Shown: positions 48,359-57,182 of the stretch, in pieces
How the letters are laid out: every line of letters begins with the position of its first letter
Position numbering within the stretch: position 1 is the stretch's first letter
From: Thiothrix sp.
GTDB lineage: Bacteria > Pseudomonadota > Gammaproteobacteria > Thiotrichales > Thiotrichaceae
Direction of reading: 5' to 3'
Assembly: GCA_008015155.1 (NCBI GenBank)
Contig: SSFA01000023.1
Location: forward strand, 62,001-126,000
DNA length: 64,000 nt
Position numbers and translations under genes: made by a program
The notes under the pieces: model-generated
Databases searched by the model: none
What the model saw: only the letters and a program-made list of their open reading frames with translations
What the model was told of the DNA's origin: nothing

Positions 48359-48383
48359 GGAAGAATAGCTAGGCTATTCTTCC
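48359..48383 (+). terminator. Intercistronic hairpin after the second binding-protein gene
   Basis: Perfect 11-bp stem GGAAGAATAGC/GCTATTCTTCC with a 3-nt loop, between the binding-protein and permease genes. No T-run; it probably stabilises or attenuates, giving excess binding protein. Confidence 0.6.
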
Positions 48384-48400
48384 TCTCGCAAGGAGTTAGC

Positions 48401-49315
48401 ATGAATCTAGCCACACCCCAATCTCAAACGGGCTTTGCGGCTTGGTGGAAACAGCATCGTTTTAAAATTATCCCGTGGCTATTTTTAGCTCCTGGTTTAT
48501 TTATGTTTACGCTGTATGTCATCTGGCCTATATTCCAATCCATTTGGATTAGCTTTTATGATTGGGATGGTTTAGGCGATCCGCGTTTTATTGGTTTAGC
48601 TAACTACCGTGAATTATGGCAGGATGATGGCTTTTATACCTCCTTAAAGAATAATGTCATCTGGCTAGTATTATATATGCTAGCTGTGCCCGCTGGATTA
48701 TTTATTGCCCTATTCTTAAATCAAACCGTCTTTGGCATTCGTTTATATAAATCACTGTTTTTCTTCCCCTTTGTGATTAGCCAAGTCGTGGTGGGTTTAG
48801 TGTTTGCGTGGTTCTATGATCCTAGCAATGGCATTCTCGCGCTGATTTTTCATGCCTTTGGCGGCACACCACCCGCCATTTTATCTGATGAAAACTATGT
48901 GACCTACGGCATTATCGCCGCTGGGCTTTGGCCACAAATAGCCTATTGCATGATTTTATATTTAACTGGTTTGAATAATGTAGCCCCTGAACAAATTGAA
49001 GCAGCACGCTTAGATGGGGCTAAAGGTTTGCGTATGCTTTGGCATGTGATTTTGCCGCAATTACGCCCTGCTACCTTTATTGCGATTGTGGTGACAGTAA
49101 TCGGCGCATTACGTTCCTTTGATTTAATTTCGATTATGACACAAGGCGGCCCTTATGGTTCTTCAAGGGTACTCGCCTATTATATGTATGAAACCGCTTT
49201 ATCCGAATATGGGTATCGTATGGGCTATGGTGCCACGATTGCTGTCATACTCTTCTTGATTATGATGGTTTATATTTCCTTCTTCCTCTGGCGCATGTAT
49301 CAACAGGAAAAATAA
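48401..49315 (+). CDS. ABC sugar transporter permease, MalF type (galactoside operon)
   Basis: Permease of 304 aa with six membrane segments, starting IIPWLFLAPGLFMFTLYVIWP. The EAA loop is EAARLDGAKGLRMLWHVILP. AAGGAG precedes ATG 48401. It pairs with the next gene (2-bp gap). Confidence 0.94.
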   Translation: MNLATPQSQTGFAAWWKQHRFKIIPWLFLAPGLFMFTLYVIWPIFQSIWISFYDWDGLGDPRFIGLANYRELWQDDGFYTSLKNNVIWLVLYMLAVPAGLFIALFLNQTVFGIRLYKSLFFFPFVISQVVVGLVFAWFYDPSNGILALIFHAFGGTPPAILSDENYVTYGIIAAGLWPQIAYCMILYLTGLNNVAPEQIEAARLDGAKGLRMLWHVILPQLRPATFIAIVVTVIGALRSFDLISIMTQGGPYGSSRVLAYYMYETALSEYGYRMGYGATIAVILFLIMMVYISFFLWRMYQQEK

Positions 49316-49317
49316 TT

Positions 49318-50166
49318 ATGTTTCCACGCCCGATTGAAACTCTTTCGCATCGTACTCAAGTTTTATATAAATTTGCTTTACCGATCGCGCTTATTCTGTG
49401 GTTACTGCCTTTATTAGCGGTGATGCTAACTTCGATTCGCTCACCTGGAGATATTAATGCCGGTAATTATTGGGGTTGGCCGACTGATTTTAATCTGATT
49501 GAAAATTACAGTGCTATTTTCACCCAAACGCCGATTTTTAAATATATCCTTAATTCCTTTAAAATCACTATCCCCACCGTAGCGATTACTTTATTTTTAA
49601 GTTGTATGACGGGTTATGCGCTGGCGATTTATCGCTTTAAAGTGAATCTTTGGGTTTTCTTCATTTTTGTTGCCGGAAACTTTGTACCGTTTCAGATTTT
49701 AATGGTGCCAGTACGTGATTTCTCGGTGCAAACTGGCTTATATGACACGATTACTGGCTTAGTCTTATTTCACTCAGCTTTTCAAGCAGGTTTCTGTACG
49801 CTGTTTATGCGTAATTTTATCAAAGCCCTGCCCTTTGATTTAATTGAATCGGCGCGGGTGGAAGGCGTGGGTGAATTTAAGATTTTTTGGTATATCGTGA
49901 TGCCCTTAATGCGCCCTGCGATTGCTGCTTTAGCGGTGCTGATTTTTACTTTCATTTGGAATGATTATTTCTGGGCAACTGCTTTGGTGCAAGGTGATCA
50001 AGCTATGCCCATTACCGCAGGCTTAAAATCACTAAATGGCCAATGGATTGCGCAGTGGCATTTGATTTCAGCCGGATCGATTGTGGCTGCTTTACCACCG
50101 GTTTTAATGTTCTTTTTAATGCAAAAACATTTCATTGCTGGTCTCACGCTAGGAGCGGTGAAATGA
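49318..50166 (+). CDS. ABC sugar transporter permease, MalG type (galactoside operon)
   Basis: Permease of 282 aa with six membrane segments. The EAA loop is ESARVEGVGEFKIFWYIVMP. Its stop overlaps the GH36 gene start (ATGA), so uptake and hydrolysis are translationally coupled. No ATPase gene follows; the MalK-type ATPase is in the divergent unit. Confidence 0.94.
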   Translation: MFPRPIETLSHRTQVLYKFALPIALILWLLPLLAVMLTSIRSPGDINAGNYWGWPTDFNLIENYSAIFTQTPIFKYILNSFKITIPTVAITLFLSCMTGYALAIYRFKVNLWVFFIFVAGNFVPFQILMVPVRDFSVQTGLYDTITGLVLFHSAFQAGFCTLFMRNFIKALPFDLIESARVEGVGEFKIFWYIVMPLMRPAIAALAVLIFTFIWNDYFWATALVQGDQAMPITAGLKSLNGQWIAQWHLISAGSIVAALPPVLMFFLMQKHFIAGLTLGAVK

Positions 50167-52265
50167 GTTTGCAAACTTGGCGCTTGGATAGCGACACTTG
50201 CACTTATGTATTTATTGCTGAAAACCAAGCCATGCCCGAATGTGTATATTGGGGTGCGGCTTTAGCTCGTGATGAAGATTTAGAGCAACTCACCTTTGGT
50301 ACACGTCGCCCGCTTACCAATGCGACTTTAGATCGCTATGCGCCCTTGAGTTTGTATCCTGAAGAAATCACTGGCTGGCAAGCTCAAGTGGGCTTAGAGC
50401 TGAGTGATTTAGATGGTAAGCGCTTATTAACTCAGTTTGTCTTGGTCAAGGCTGAACAAACCGGGCAAACCCTGCACTTCACTTTGACTGAAGCCACTAT
50501 TGGTTTAAGCCTAAACATCCAGCTTGAGTTAAGGCCTTATGCCGTGTTAAGCGCACGCAGCGAATTGACTGTCACAGGTACGCAAGCTATTAAGATTGAG
50601 CATTTCAGTGCGCCGGTCTTGCCAGTGCCCGATACGTGTACGCAATTGCTGGATTTTGCGGGGCGTTGGTGTGGCGAATTTCAGGCGCAAACCCGCGCAT
50701 GGCAAAGCGGCGCATGGTTACGTGAATCGCATGAAGGACGTACCGGACATGGTTTTAGCCCGACTTGTTTTGCTTTAAACGCCACCAGTTCTAATACCCA
50801 AGGCGAAGTACGTGGCTGGCATTTAGGTTGGTCGGGTGGGCATCAGGCTTTAGCGGAAGAATTGCAAGACGGTCGTCGCCAGATTCAATTCAGTCGCGCC
50901 CAAGCCAACATGGTATTAAAGCCTAATGAAACTTTAGATACCCCGTCTTTGTATTGTGTCTATTCCGCACAAGGTTTGAATGGCGCTTTGCAGTCTTATC
51001 ATCAACTATTACGCGAGCAGTTAATTCACTTTCCCGATCCAAAACGCTCGCGCCCTGTACATTACAACTGCTGGGAAGCGATCTATTTCGATCACAGCTT
51101 GGATGGTTTAAAAACCTTAGCGACGCAAGCGGCTGAGTTAGGCGCAGAGCGTTTTGTCTTGGATGATGGCTGGTTTAAAGGGCGGCATCATGATTTAGCC
51201 GCGTTGGGTGATTGGACAGTAGATAGCGGTAAATATCCGCAAGGTTTGCATCCACTGATTGAGCATATTCACCAAGTCGGCATGCGCTTTGGTTTGTGGG
51301 TAGAGCCAGAAATGGTGAATCCGGATAGTGATTTATACCGCGCTCATCCAGACTGGGTATTAGGCCCAAAGCAGCAAGCCTTAGGTCGAAATCAACTGGC
51401 GCTCGATTTACAGCATCCAGCAGTGCTTGACTACTTGTATCAAGCCTTGAGTGCTTTATTGCGCGAATACCCGATTGATTATTTAAAATGGGATCATAAT
51501 CGGGTCTTGACGGGGGCTTCCTATCAGCAAACTCTCGCGTATTACAATCTCTTGACGCGCTTACGGCAAGAATTTCCCCAAGTCGAAATCGAAAGCTGTG
51601 CCTCGGGTGGCGGGCGAATTGATTATGGTGTATTGGCGCATACCCATCGGGTGTGGTTGTCGGACTCCAATGATGCTTTGGAACGCTGGCGCATGCAGCA
51701 TGAAGCCGCTTTGATTTTAGCCCCTGAAATTACCGGTTCGCATGTGGGGCCACGTACTTGTCATAGTTCAGGGCGGGTGTTACCGATGGCGTTTCGCGCG
51801 TGGGTGGCAGCCTCACGGCATATGGGTTTTGAGATGGATTTGCGCGAATTAGATGCAGCGGAAACCCAAACCTTAAAGCAAATTACCGCTTGGTGGAAAG
51901 CGAATCGCGACTGGCTGTTTAAAGGTCGCTTACATCGTTTGGATAGCCAAGAACCAGACGTGATTGCGGAAATGACGGTGGCTGCGCAGGGTGAACGCTT
52001 TGTGTTGTTTGCAGGTTTAATGCAGCCCCCGAAACCCAATTCACGGCGGATTTTGCGCTTAACTGGTTTAGAGCCAACTGCGCGGTATCGCTTGCGTTCG
52101 GCGCAACCGGATACCTTAAGTTCGCCGATTAATCGTTTATGGCGCTCACCGATTCAAACGGAACAAGGTTTGGTTTTAAGTGGGCAAAGTTTAATGCAGG
52201 CAGGGATTAGCCTACCTCTCACATTCCCAGCACAGATGAATGTGATTGAAGGGGAACGACTTTAA
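50163..52265 (+). CDS. Alpha-galactosidase, glycoside hydrolase family 36
   Basis: Retaining alpha-galactosidase of 700 aa. The N-terminal beta-sandwich is followed by the catalytic barrel: FVLDDGWFKGRHHD, GLWVEPEMVNPDSDLY, nucleophile Asp in DYLKWDHNR (about residue 443), ESCASGGGRIDYG and acid/base Asp in VWLSDSNDALERW (about 503). No signal peptide, so it acts on imported oligosaccharides in the cytoplasm. The start at 50163 is fixed by ATGA overlap with the permease; the frame runs further upstream but inside that gene. A second, unrelated alpha-galactosidase (GH4) is at 27457. Confidence 0.94.
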   Translation: MSLQTWRLDSDTCTYVFIAENQAMPECVYWGAALARDEDLEQLTFGTRRPLTNATLDRYAPLSLYPEEITGWQAQVGLELSDLDGKRLLTQFVLVKAEQTGQTLHFTLTEATIGLSLNIQLELRPYAVLSARSELTVTGTQAIKIEHFSAPVLPVPDTCTQLLDFAGRWCGEFQAQTRAWQSGAWLRESHEGRTGHGFSPTCFALNATSSNTQGEVRGWHLGWSGGHQALAEELQDGRRQIQFSRAQANMVLKPNETLDTPSLYCVYSAQGLNGALQSYHQLLREQLIHFPDPKRSRPVHYNCWEAIYFDHSLDGLKTLATQAAELGAERFVLDDGWFKGRHHDLAALGDWTVDSGKYPQGLHPLIEHIHQVGMRFGLWVEPEMVNPDSDLYRAHPDWVLGPKQQALGRNQLALDLQHPAVLDYLYQALSALLREYPIDYLKWDHNRVLTGASYQQTLAYYNLLTRLRQEFPQVEIESCASGGGRIDYGVLAHTHRVWLSDSNDALERWRMQHEAALILAPEITGSHVGPRTCHSSGRVLPMAFRAWVAASRHMGFEMDLRELDAAETQTLKQITAWWKANRDWLFKGRLHRLDSQEPDVIAEMTVAAQGERFVLFAGLMQPPKPNSRRILRLTGLEPTARYRLRSAQPDTLSSPINRLWRSPIQTEQGLVLSGQSLMQAGISLPLTFPAQMNVIEGERL

Positions 52266-53993
52266 ATGACTGAGAATACTAAAAAACCACTGCGTAGCCG
52301 CCATTGGTATGGCAAAACGGATAAAGACAGCTTTATTCATCGCTCGTGGATGAAAAATCAGGGCTTCCCCGATCATGCTTTTGATGGTCGCCCGGTGATT
52401 GGCATTTGCAATACCTGGTCGGAACTCACCCCTTGTAATAGTCATTTGCGCACTTTGGCGGAAGGTGTGAAACGTGGTGTGTGGGAAGCCGGTGGTTTTC
52501 CGGTTGAATTTCCAGTGATGTCTTTGGGCGAAACCCAAATTCGCCCGACTGCTATGCTCTATCGCAATCTCTTGTCGATGGATGTGGAAGAGTCGATACG
52601 TGCCTATGGCATGGATGGTGTCGTGCTCTTGGGTGGCTGTGATAAAACTACGCCCGGGCAGTTAATGGGTGCAGCTTCCGTCGATTTACCCACGATTGTG
52701 GTGTCTTCAGGCCCCATGCTGAATGGTAAATGGCGCGGCAAAGATATTGGCTCAGGCACGGATGTCTGGAAATTTTCCGAAGCGGTACGCGCTGGCGAAA
52801 TGTCCATGCAGGAATTTATGGCGGCAGAAAGTGGCATGTCACGTAGTCCCGGTGTGTGTATGACGATGGGCACGGCTTCCACGATGGCTTCTTTAGTCGA
52901 AGCGATGGGTTTAAGCTTGCCGCACAATGCCGCTTTACCGGCGGTGGATGCACGGCGCATGGCTTTAGCGCATATGACCGGCAAGCGCATAGTCGAAATG
53001 GTGAAAGAGAATTTGCTTTTAAGTCAATTACTCACCCGTGAAGCCTTTGAAAATGCGATTGTGGCAAATGCGGCGATTGGTGGCTCGACCAATGCAGTAG
53101 TGCATCTACTCGCGATTGCGGGACGCGCTGGCGTGCCTTTGAGTTTGGATGATTTCAGTCAATTAGGCGGCGAAGTGCCTTGTCTGGTGAACTGTATGCC
53201 TTCAGGTCAGTATCTGATGGAAGACTTTTGTTATGCAGGTGGCATGCCCGCTTTATTGAATGAAGTACAGCATCTACTCAAACCTGATGCGCCGACTGTC
53301 ATGGCTAAGCCCATTCAAAGCTATTGGCAAGGTGCGGAAAACTTTAATCCGGACGTGATTCGCCCCCTCACGAATCCACTACGTAAAGCAGCAGGCATTC
53401 GCGTATTGCGCGGCAATATTGCCCCACGCGGTGCGATTATTAAGCCTTCCGCCGCCAGCGAGCATTTATTGCAGCATGAAGCCGAAGCTTATGTATTTGA
53501 AAGCATTGAAGACCTGAAAGCGAATATTGATCGCCCTGATTTACCCGTCACCGCCGATACGATTTTAGTATTAAAAGGTTGCGGCCCTAAAGGTTATCCG
53601 GGGATGGCGGAAGTCGGTAATATGCCGATTCCAGCGCGGCTAGTGAAAGAAGGTGTGCGCGACATGGTGCGCATTTCGGATGCACGTATGTCCGGCACAG
53701 CCTTTGGCACCGTAGTCTTGCATGTTGTGCCCGAAACCCAAGCTGGTGGCCCCTTAGCAGTGGTGAAAACCGGTGATCGGATTCGCTTGGATGTGGCTAA
53801 AGGGGAGCTGAGTTTATTGATTAGTGATACTGAATTAGCCGAGCGTATGGCGCAATGGCAGGCTCCTGCTCAGGAGTTTCAGCGCGGTTATTACAAACTT
53901 TATATTGATCATGTGATGCAAGCAGATACCGGGGCGGATTTAGACTTTTTAGTCGGTCACAGTGGCTCTGAAGTCAAACGTGAATCACATTGA
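52266..53993 (+). CDS. IlvD/Edd-family sugar-acid dehydratase, probable D-galactonate dehydratase
   Basis: Iron-sulfur dehydratase of 575 aa. The cluster-binding cysteines lie in CNTWSELTPCNSH (about residue 50), GGCDKTTPGQLMG (about 119) and SRSPGVCMTMGTAST. The sequence belongs with aldonic-acid dehydratases (L-arabinonate/D-xylonate/D-galactonate type) rather than dihydroxy-acid dehydratase, judging by the HWYGKTDKDSFIHRSWMKNQG start. With DgoK and DgoA genes just downstream, D-galactonate to 2-keto-3-deoxygalactonate is the likely reaction (inference). It starts on the base after the GH36 stop. Confidence 0.9.
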   Translation: MTENTKKPLRSRHWYGKTDKDSFIHRSWMKNQGFPDHAFDGRPVIGICNTWSELTPCNSHLRTLAEGVKRGVWEAGGFPVEFPVMSLGETQIRPTAMLYRNLLSMDVEESIRAYGMDGVVLLGGCDKTTPGQLMGAASVDLPTIVVSSGPMLNGKWRGKDIGSGTDVWKFSEAVRAGEMSMQEFMAAESGMSRSPGVCMTMGTASTMASLVEAMGLSLPHNAALPAVDARRMALAHMTGKRIVEMVKENLLLSQLLTREAFENAIVANAAIGGSTNAVVHLLAIAGRAGVPLSLDDFSQLGGEVPCLVNCMPSGQYLMEDFCYAGGMPALLNEVQHLLKPDAPTVMAKPIQSYWQGAENFNPDVIRPLTNPLRKAAGIRVLRGNIAPRGAIIKPSAASEHLLQHEAEAYVFESIEDLKANIDRPDLPVTADTILVLKGCGPKGYPGMAEVGNMPIPARLVKEGVRDMVRISDARMSGTAFGTVVLHVVPETQAGGPLAVVKTGDRIRLDVAKGELSLLISDTELAERMAQWQAPAQEFQRGYYKLYIDHVMQADTGADLDFLVGHSGSEVKRESH

Positions 53994-54003
53994 GGAGCAG
54001 CAG

Positions 54004-54789
54004 ATGGATGGGATTGTGAATAAATTGCCTTGCACGTTTAGCGATCTACAAGGCGCGAGTGTGTTTATAACGGGCGGTGGTTCGGGTATTGGTGCAGCAC
54101 TCACTGAAGGCTTTATCCAGCAAGGAGCGAAAGTCGCCTTTGTCCAGCGTCACGATGCTAAAGAGTTCTGTGATCGGATGGAACAATTGTATGGCACACG
54201 CCCGCTGTTTACCCTCTGCGATATTAGCGACATTGAGCATTTAAAACAGGCTATGCAGGAAGCTGCGCAAGCCCACGGTGCGATTAAAATCTTAGTCAAT
54301 AATGCAGCCGTCGATAATCGTCATAAGCTCAGTGATTACAGTGTTTCTGACTGGGATCAATCCATCAATGTGAATTTACGCCCGCATTTTTTTACCGCAC
54401 AAGCAGCGGCTGCGGGTATGAAAGCTTTAGGCGGTGGTTCGATTATAAATTTGTCCTCTATTTCCTATTTAATGGGTAATGCAGGGTATCCGGCTTATGT
54501 GGCAGCTAAGGCAGGTATTACCGGTTTGACTCGGGGTTTAGCGCGGGAATTGGGACCCGATAAAATCCGCGTGAATGCACTCTTGCCCGGCTGGGTGATG
54601 ACCGAGCGGCAGAAAGAATTGTGGGTCACGGAAGACGATTTAAAGGCGCATGTGGAGCGCCAATGTTTAAAAGAACTCTTGCAGCCTGAAGATATGGTCG
54701 GCGCTACCCTATTTTTAGCTTCAGAGGCTTCAAAAATGCTCACCGGACAAGCGCTTGTGGTGGATGGTGGCGTGGTGGTGACAGGATGA
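54004..54789 (+). CDS. Short-chain dehydrogenase/reductase, probable galactose 1-dehydrogenase
   Basis: Classical SDR of 261 aa. The cofactor motif is FITGGGSGIGAAL (about residue 19), with NNAAV after it; the catalytic Ser is in INLSSISYL and the YxxxK pair is in YPAYVAAKAG. The start at 54004 is supported by GAGGAG; a start at 53962 would overlap the dehydratase. In this operon it most simply provides oxidation of D-galactose to galactonolactone, but related sugars (arabinose, fucose) cannot be excluded. Confidence 0.85.
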   Translation: MDGIVNKLPCTFSDLQGASVFITGGGSGIGAALTEGFIQQGAKVAFVQRHDAKEFCDRMEQLYGTRPLFTLCDISDIEHLKQAMQEAAQAHGAIKILVNNAAVDNRHKLSDYSVSDWDQSINVNLRPHFFTAQAAAAGMKALGGGSIINLSSISYLMGNAGYPAYVAAKAGITGLTRGLARELGPDKIRVNALLPGWVMTERQKELWVTEDDLKAHVERQCLKELLQPEDMVGATLFLASEASKMLTGQALVVDGGVVVTG

Positions 54790-55706
54790 ACTTAGCGGTC
54801 GCACCGGCTTGGATTGCTGTGGATTGGGGTAGTAGCTTTGTTCGTGCTTGGGCGATGTCTCAAAGCGGGCAAATTCTAGCCGCAAACTCCAGCGATCAAG
54901 GTGCGGCAAAGCTCCATTCAACTCAATTTGAAGCGGTTTTACTCAACTTAATTCAAGACTGGCTACCCAGCACTAACACTGTGAAAGTACTGATTTGCGG
55001 CATGGCCGGTTCGCGCCAAGGCTGGCAGGAAGCGGCTTATTTACCTATTCCCCTTAAACTCACGAGTGATTTGAGTGCGAGTCGTGTGGCTAGCCACGAC
55101 TCACGTATTCAAGTGTCTATTCTCCCCGGGCTTAAACAGCTGGAGACGCCTGATGTGATGCGCGGTGAAGAAACGCAACTCTTAGGATTTATTCAACAGC
55201 AGCCCGATTTTAATGGTGTGGTGTCCTTGCCTGGGACGCATAATAAATGGGTACGTGTGCAAGCCCAACAAATTAGCCAATTTAGCACTTGTATGACGGG
55301 CGAGTTATTCGAGTTATTAGCTGAGCACTCGGTGTTGCGCCATTCGCTACAAAGCTCCGATTGGGATGCGCCAGCTTTTGATGCCGCGTTCTTAGCCACG
55401 ATTGCCAAGCCACAAGCTTTTATGCAGCGTCTATTCACTTTACGCGCGCGTGATTTATTACAAGGCACACCCAAAGCCCAAGCGCGCGCCCAATTATCCG
55501 GCGAATTAATCGGCTTAGAAATCAGCGCTATGCAAGAGGCTGGCTTTATCAGCCCGACCTTACCGCTTGCGTTTATTGGTAGCCGCAAACTCTGTGATTT
55601 ATATCTGCGTGCTTTAAACCTGCTTGGTATTGAAGCACAAGCTTATGCCGCTGAGCATTTGACGGTACAAGGGCTAGCCGCTGCCTATCAGGAGCTAAGA
55701 TCATGA
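54786..55706 (+). CDS. dgoK: 2-dehydro-3-deoxygalactonokinase
   Basis: Sugar-acid kinase of 306 aa that phosphorylates 2-keto-3-deoxygalactonate at C6 with ATP. It has WIAVDWGSSFVRAWAMSQSG at the start, GMAGSRQGWQEAAYLPIP near residue 78, GVVSLPGTHNKWV and ISTCMTGELFELL-type segments of the DgoK family. Four-base overlaps with the SDR (ATGA) and with dgoA show coupling. Confidence 0.94.
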   Translation: MNLAVAPAWIAVDWGSSFVRAWAMSQSGQILAANSSDQGAAKLHSTQFEAVLLNLIQDWLPSTNTVKVLICGMAGSRQGWQEAAYLPIPLKLTSDLSASRVASHDSRIQVSILPGLKQLETPDVMRGEETQLLGFIQQQPDFNGVVSLPGTHNKWVRVQAQQISQFSTCMTGELFELLAEHSVLRHSLQSSDWDAPAFDAAFLATIAKPQAFMQRLFTLRARDLLQGTPKAQARAQLSGELIGLEISAMQEAGFISPTLPLAFIGSRKLCDLYLRALNLLGIEAQAYAAEHLTVQGLAAAYQELRS

Positions 55707-56314
55707 CTCAACAACGCCAATTAATAGCCATTTTGCGCGGCATTACGCCGACAGAAGTGCTAGCGATAGGGCAGGCTTTAATTGAGGCGGGGATTACTCA
55801 AATTGAAGTTCCCTTAAATTCGCCCGAGCCATTAGAAAGTATTCAAGCCTTAGCGCAACAATTGGGTGAGCAAACCCTGATTGGTGCAGGCACTGTACTC
55901 AGCGTGCAGCAAGTGCAAGAGGTAGCAGCGGTCGGCGGTAAACTCATCGTTTCACCCAATTGCAATCCAGCCGTGATTGAGCGCACTAAAGCTTTGGGTT
56001 TAATCAGCTTGCCCGGTGTGATGACACCCAGTGAGTGTTTTCAAGCGCTCGATGCGGGTGCGGATGGCTTAAAATTTTTCCCTGCTTCTTTAATTGGCAC
56101 TTCAGGTTTAAAAGCGCTTAAAGCGGTCTTACCTAAAACCACGCGCTGCTATGCAGTAGGCGGCGTGGGTGCGCCGGAATTTGCTGAGTGGTTTAAAGCA
56201 GGTATTGCGGGCTTTGGGATTGGCACTGCTTTGTATCAACCCAGCGATAGCGTGGTACAGGTAGCGGAGCGCGCCCGAGCAGTGGTGGCCGCTTATGATG
56301 CAGCACAAGGATGA
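55703..56314 (+). CDS. dgoA: 2-dehydro-3-deoxy-6-phosphogalactonate aldolase
   Basis: Class I aldolase of the KDPG/KHG family, 203 aa. It splits 2-keto-3-deoxy-6-phosphogalactonate to pyruvate and glyceraldehyde 3-phosphate. Landmarks: LIAILRGITPTEV (catalytic Glu region follows in QIEVPLNSP), GAGTVL, SPNCNP and the Schiff-base Lys in ADGLKFFPAS near residue 126. Unlike the E. coli DgoA fusion history, kinase, aldolase and dehydratase are separate genes here. Confidence 0.94.
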   Translation: MTQQRQLIAILRGITPTEVLAIGQALIEAGITQIEVPLNSPEPLESIQALAQQLGEQTLIGAGTVLSVQQVQEVAAVGGKLIVSPNCNPAVIERTKALGLISLPGVMTPSECFQALDAGADGLKFFPASLIGTSGLKALKAVLPKTTRCYAVGGVGAPEFAEWFKAGIAGFGIGTALYQPSDSVVQVAERARAVVAAYDAAQG

Positions 56315-56318
56315 GTTT

Positions 56319-57182
56319 ATGATTAGTTGCTTTCAACATCTGCCCTGTCGTTTAGGCGAAGGCCCTCTATGGGTTAAGGATCGCCTGTATTGGTTTGATA
56401 TTTTAGATAAGCGCTTATACCACTGCGCAAGCGATGACTCAGATACGCAAGTCGTGCAATTTCAAGAGCACTTTTCTGCCGCTGCGTTAACTAATACGGC
56501 TGACTTATTACTCGCTTCCGAAACCGCTTTGTGGCGCTTTAATCCCAGCACTCAAGCTTTGACTCCATTGATTGCACTTGAAGCTGATAATCCGGTAACG
56601 CGCTCGAATGATGGGAGAGCCGATCGGCAAGGTGGCTTCTGGATTGGCACCATGGGTAAAAAGGCTGAAGCTAAAGCCGGCTCGATTTATCGTTATTATC
56701 AAGGCGAATTACGCTGCTTGCGCCGTGATCTTACCATTACTAATGCGATTTGCTTTGCTCCCGATGGGCGCACTGCTTATTTTGCCGATACCGATTTAGG
56801 GCAGATTTATCAATGGCGTTTGGATGCGCAAGGCTGGCCCGAGGGTGAGCCAAGTATTTTTGTCGACTTAAGTAGTCAGGGTATTTCGCCGGATGGTGCA
56901 GTGATTGATAGCCAAGGCTATTTATGGAGTGCGCAATGGGGTAGCTCGCGCTTGGTAAGCTATCAACCCAATGGCATAGAAGACAAAGTGATTCATTTAC
57001 CCGTTTCGCAGCCTTCTTGCCCCGCGTTTGGTGGTACAGACTTAAGCCGTTTATTTGTGACGTCTGCACGCGATGGTTTAAGCGCTGAGGCTTTAAGGCA
57101 GGAGCCTTTAGCGGGTAGTGTGTTGGAAGTTAAATTGCCGCTGCCACTAAAAGGCTATCCGGAGGGAGTGGTACAGTTATGA
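56319..57182 (+). CDS. SMP-30/gluconolaconase-family lactonase (probable galactonolactonase)
   Basis: Six-bladed propeller lactonase of 287 aa. The metal Glu is in CRLGEGPLWV (about residue 12); SNDGRADRQGGFWIGTMG supplies the Asn/Asp region and SPDGAVIDSQGYLWSAQWG the late Asp. It would open the lactone made by the SDR to the aldonic acid. Start at 56319 is chosen because AAGGATG lies upstream; an ATG at 56295 overlaps dgoA. Overlaps the GH42 gene by 4 bp. Confidence 0.9.
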   Translation: MISCFQHLPCRLGEGPLWVKDRLYWFDILDKRLYHCASDDSDTQVVQFQEHFSAAALTNTADLLLASETALWRFNPSTQALTPLIALEADNPVTRSNDGRADRQGGFWIGTMGKKAEAKAGSIYRYYQGELRCLRRDLTITNAICFAPDGRTAYFADTDLGQIYQWRLDAQGWPEGEPSIFVDLSSQGISPDGAVIDSQGYLWSAQWGSSRLVSYQPNGIEDKVIHLPVSQPSCPAFGGTDLSRLFVTSARDGLSAEALRQEPLAGSVLEVKLPLPLKGYPEGVVQL

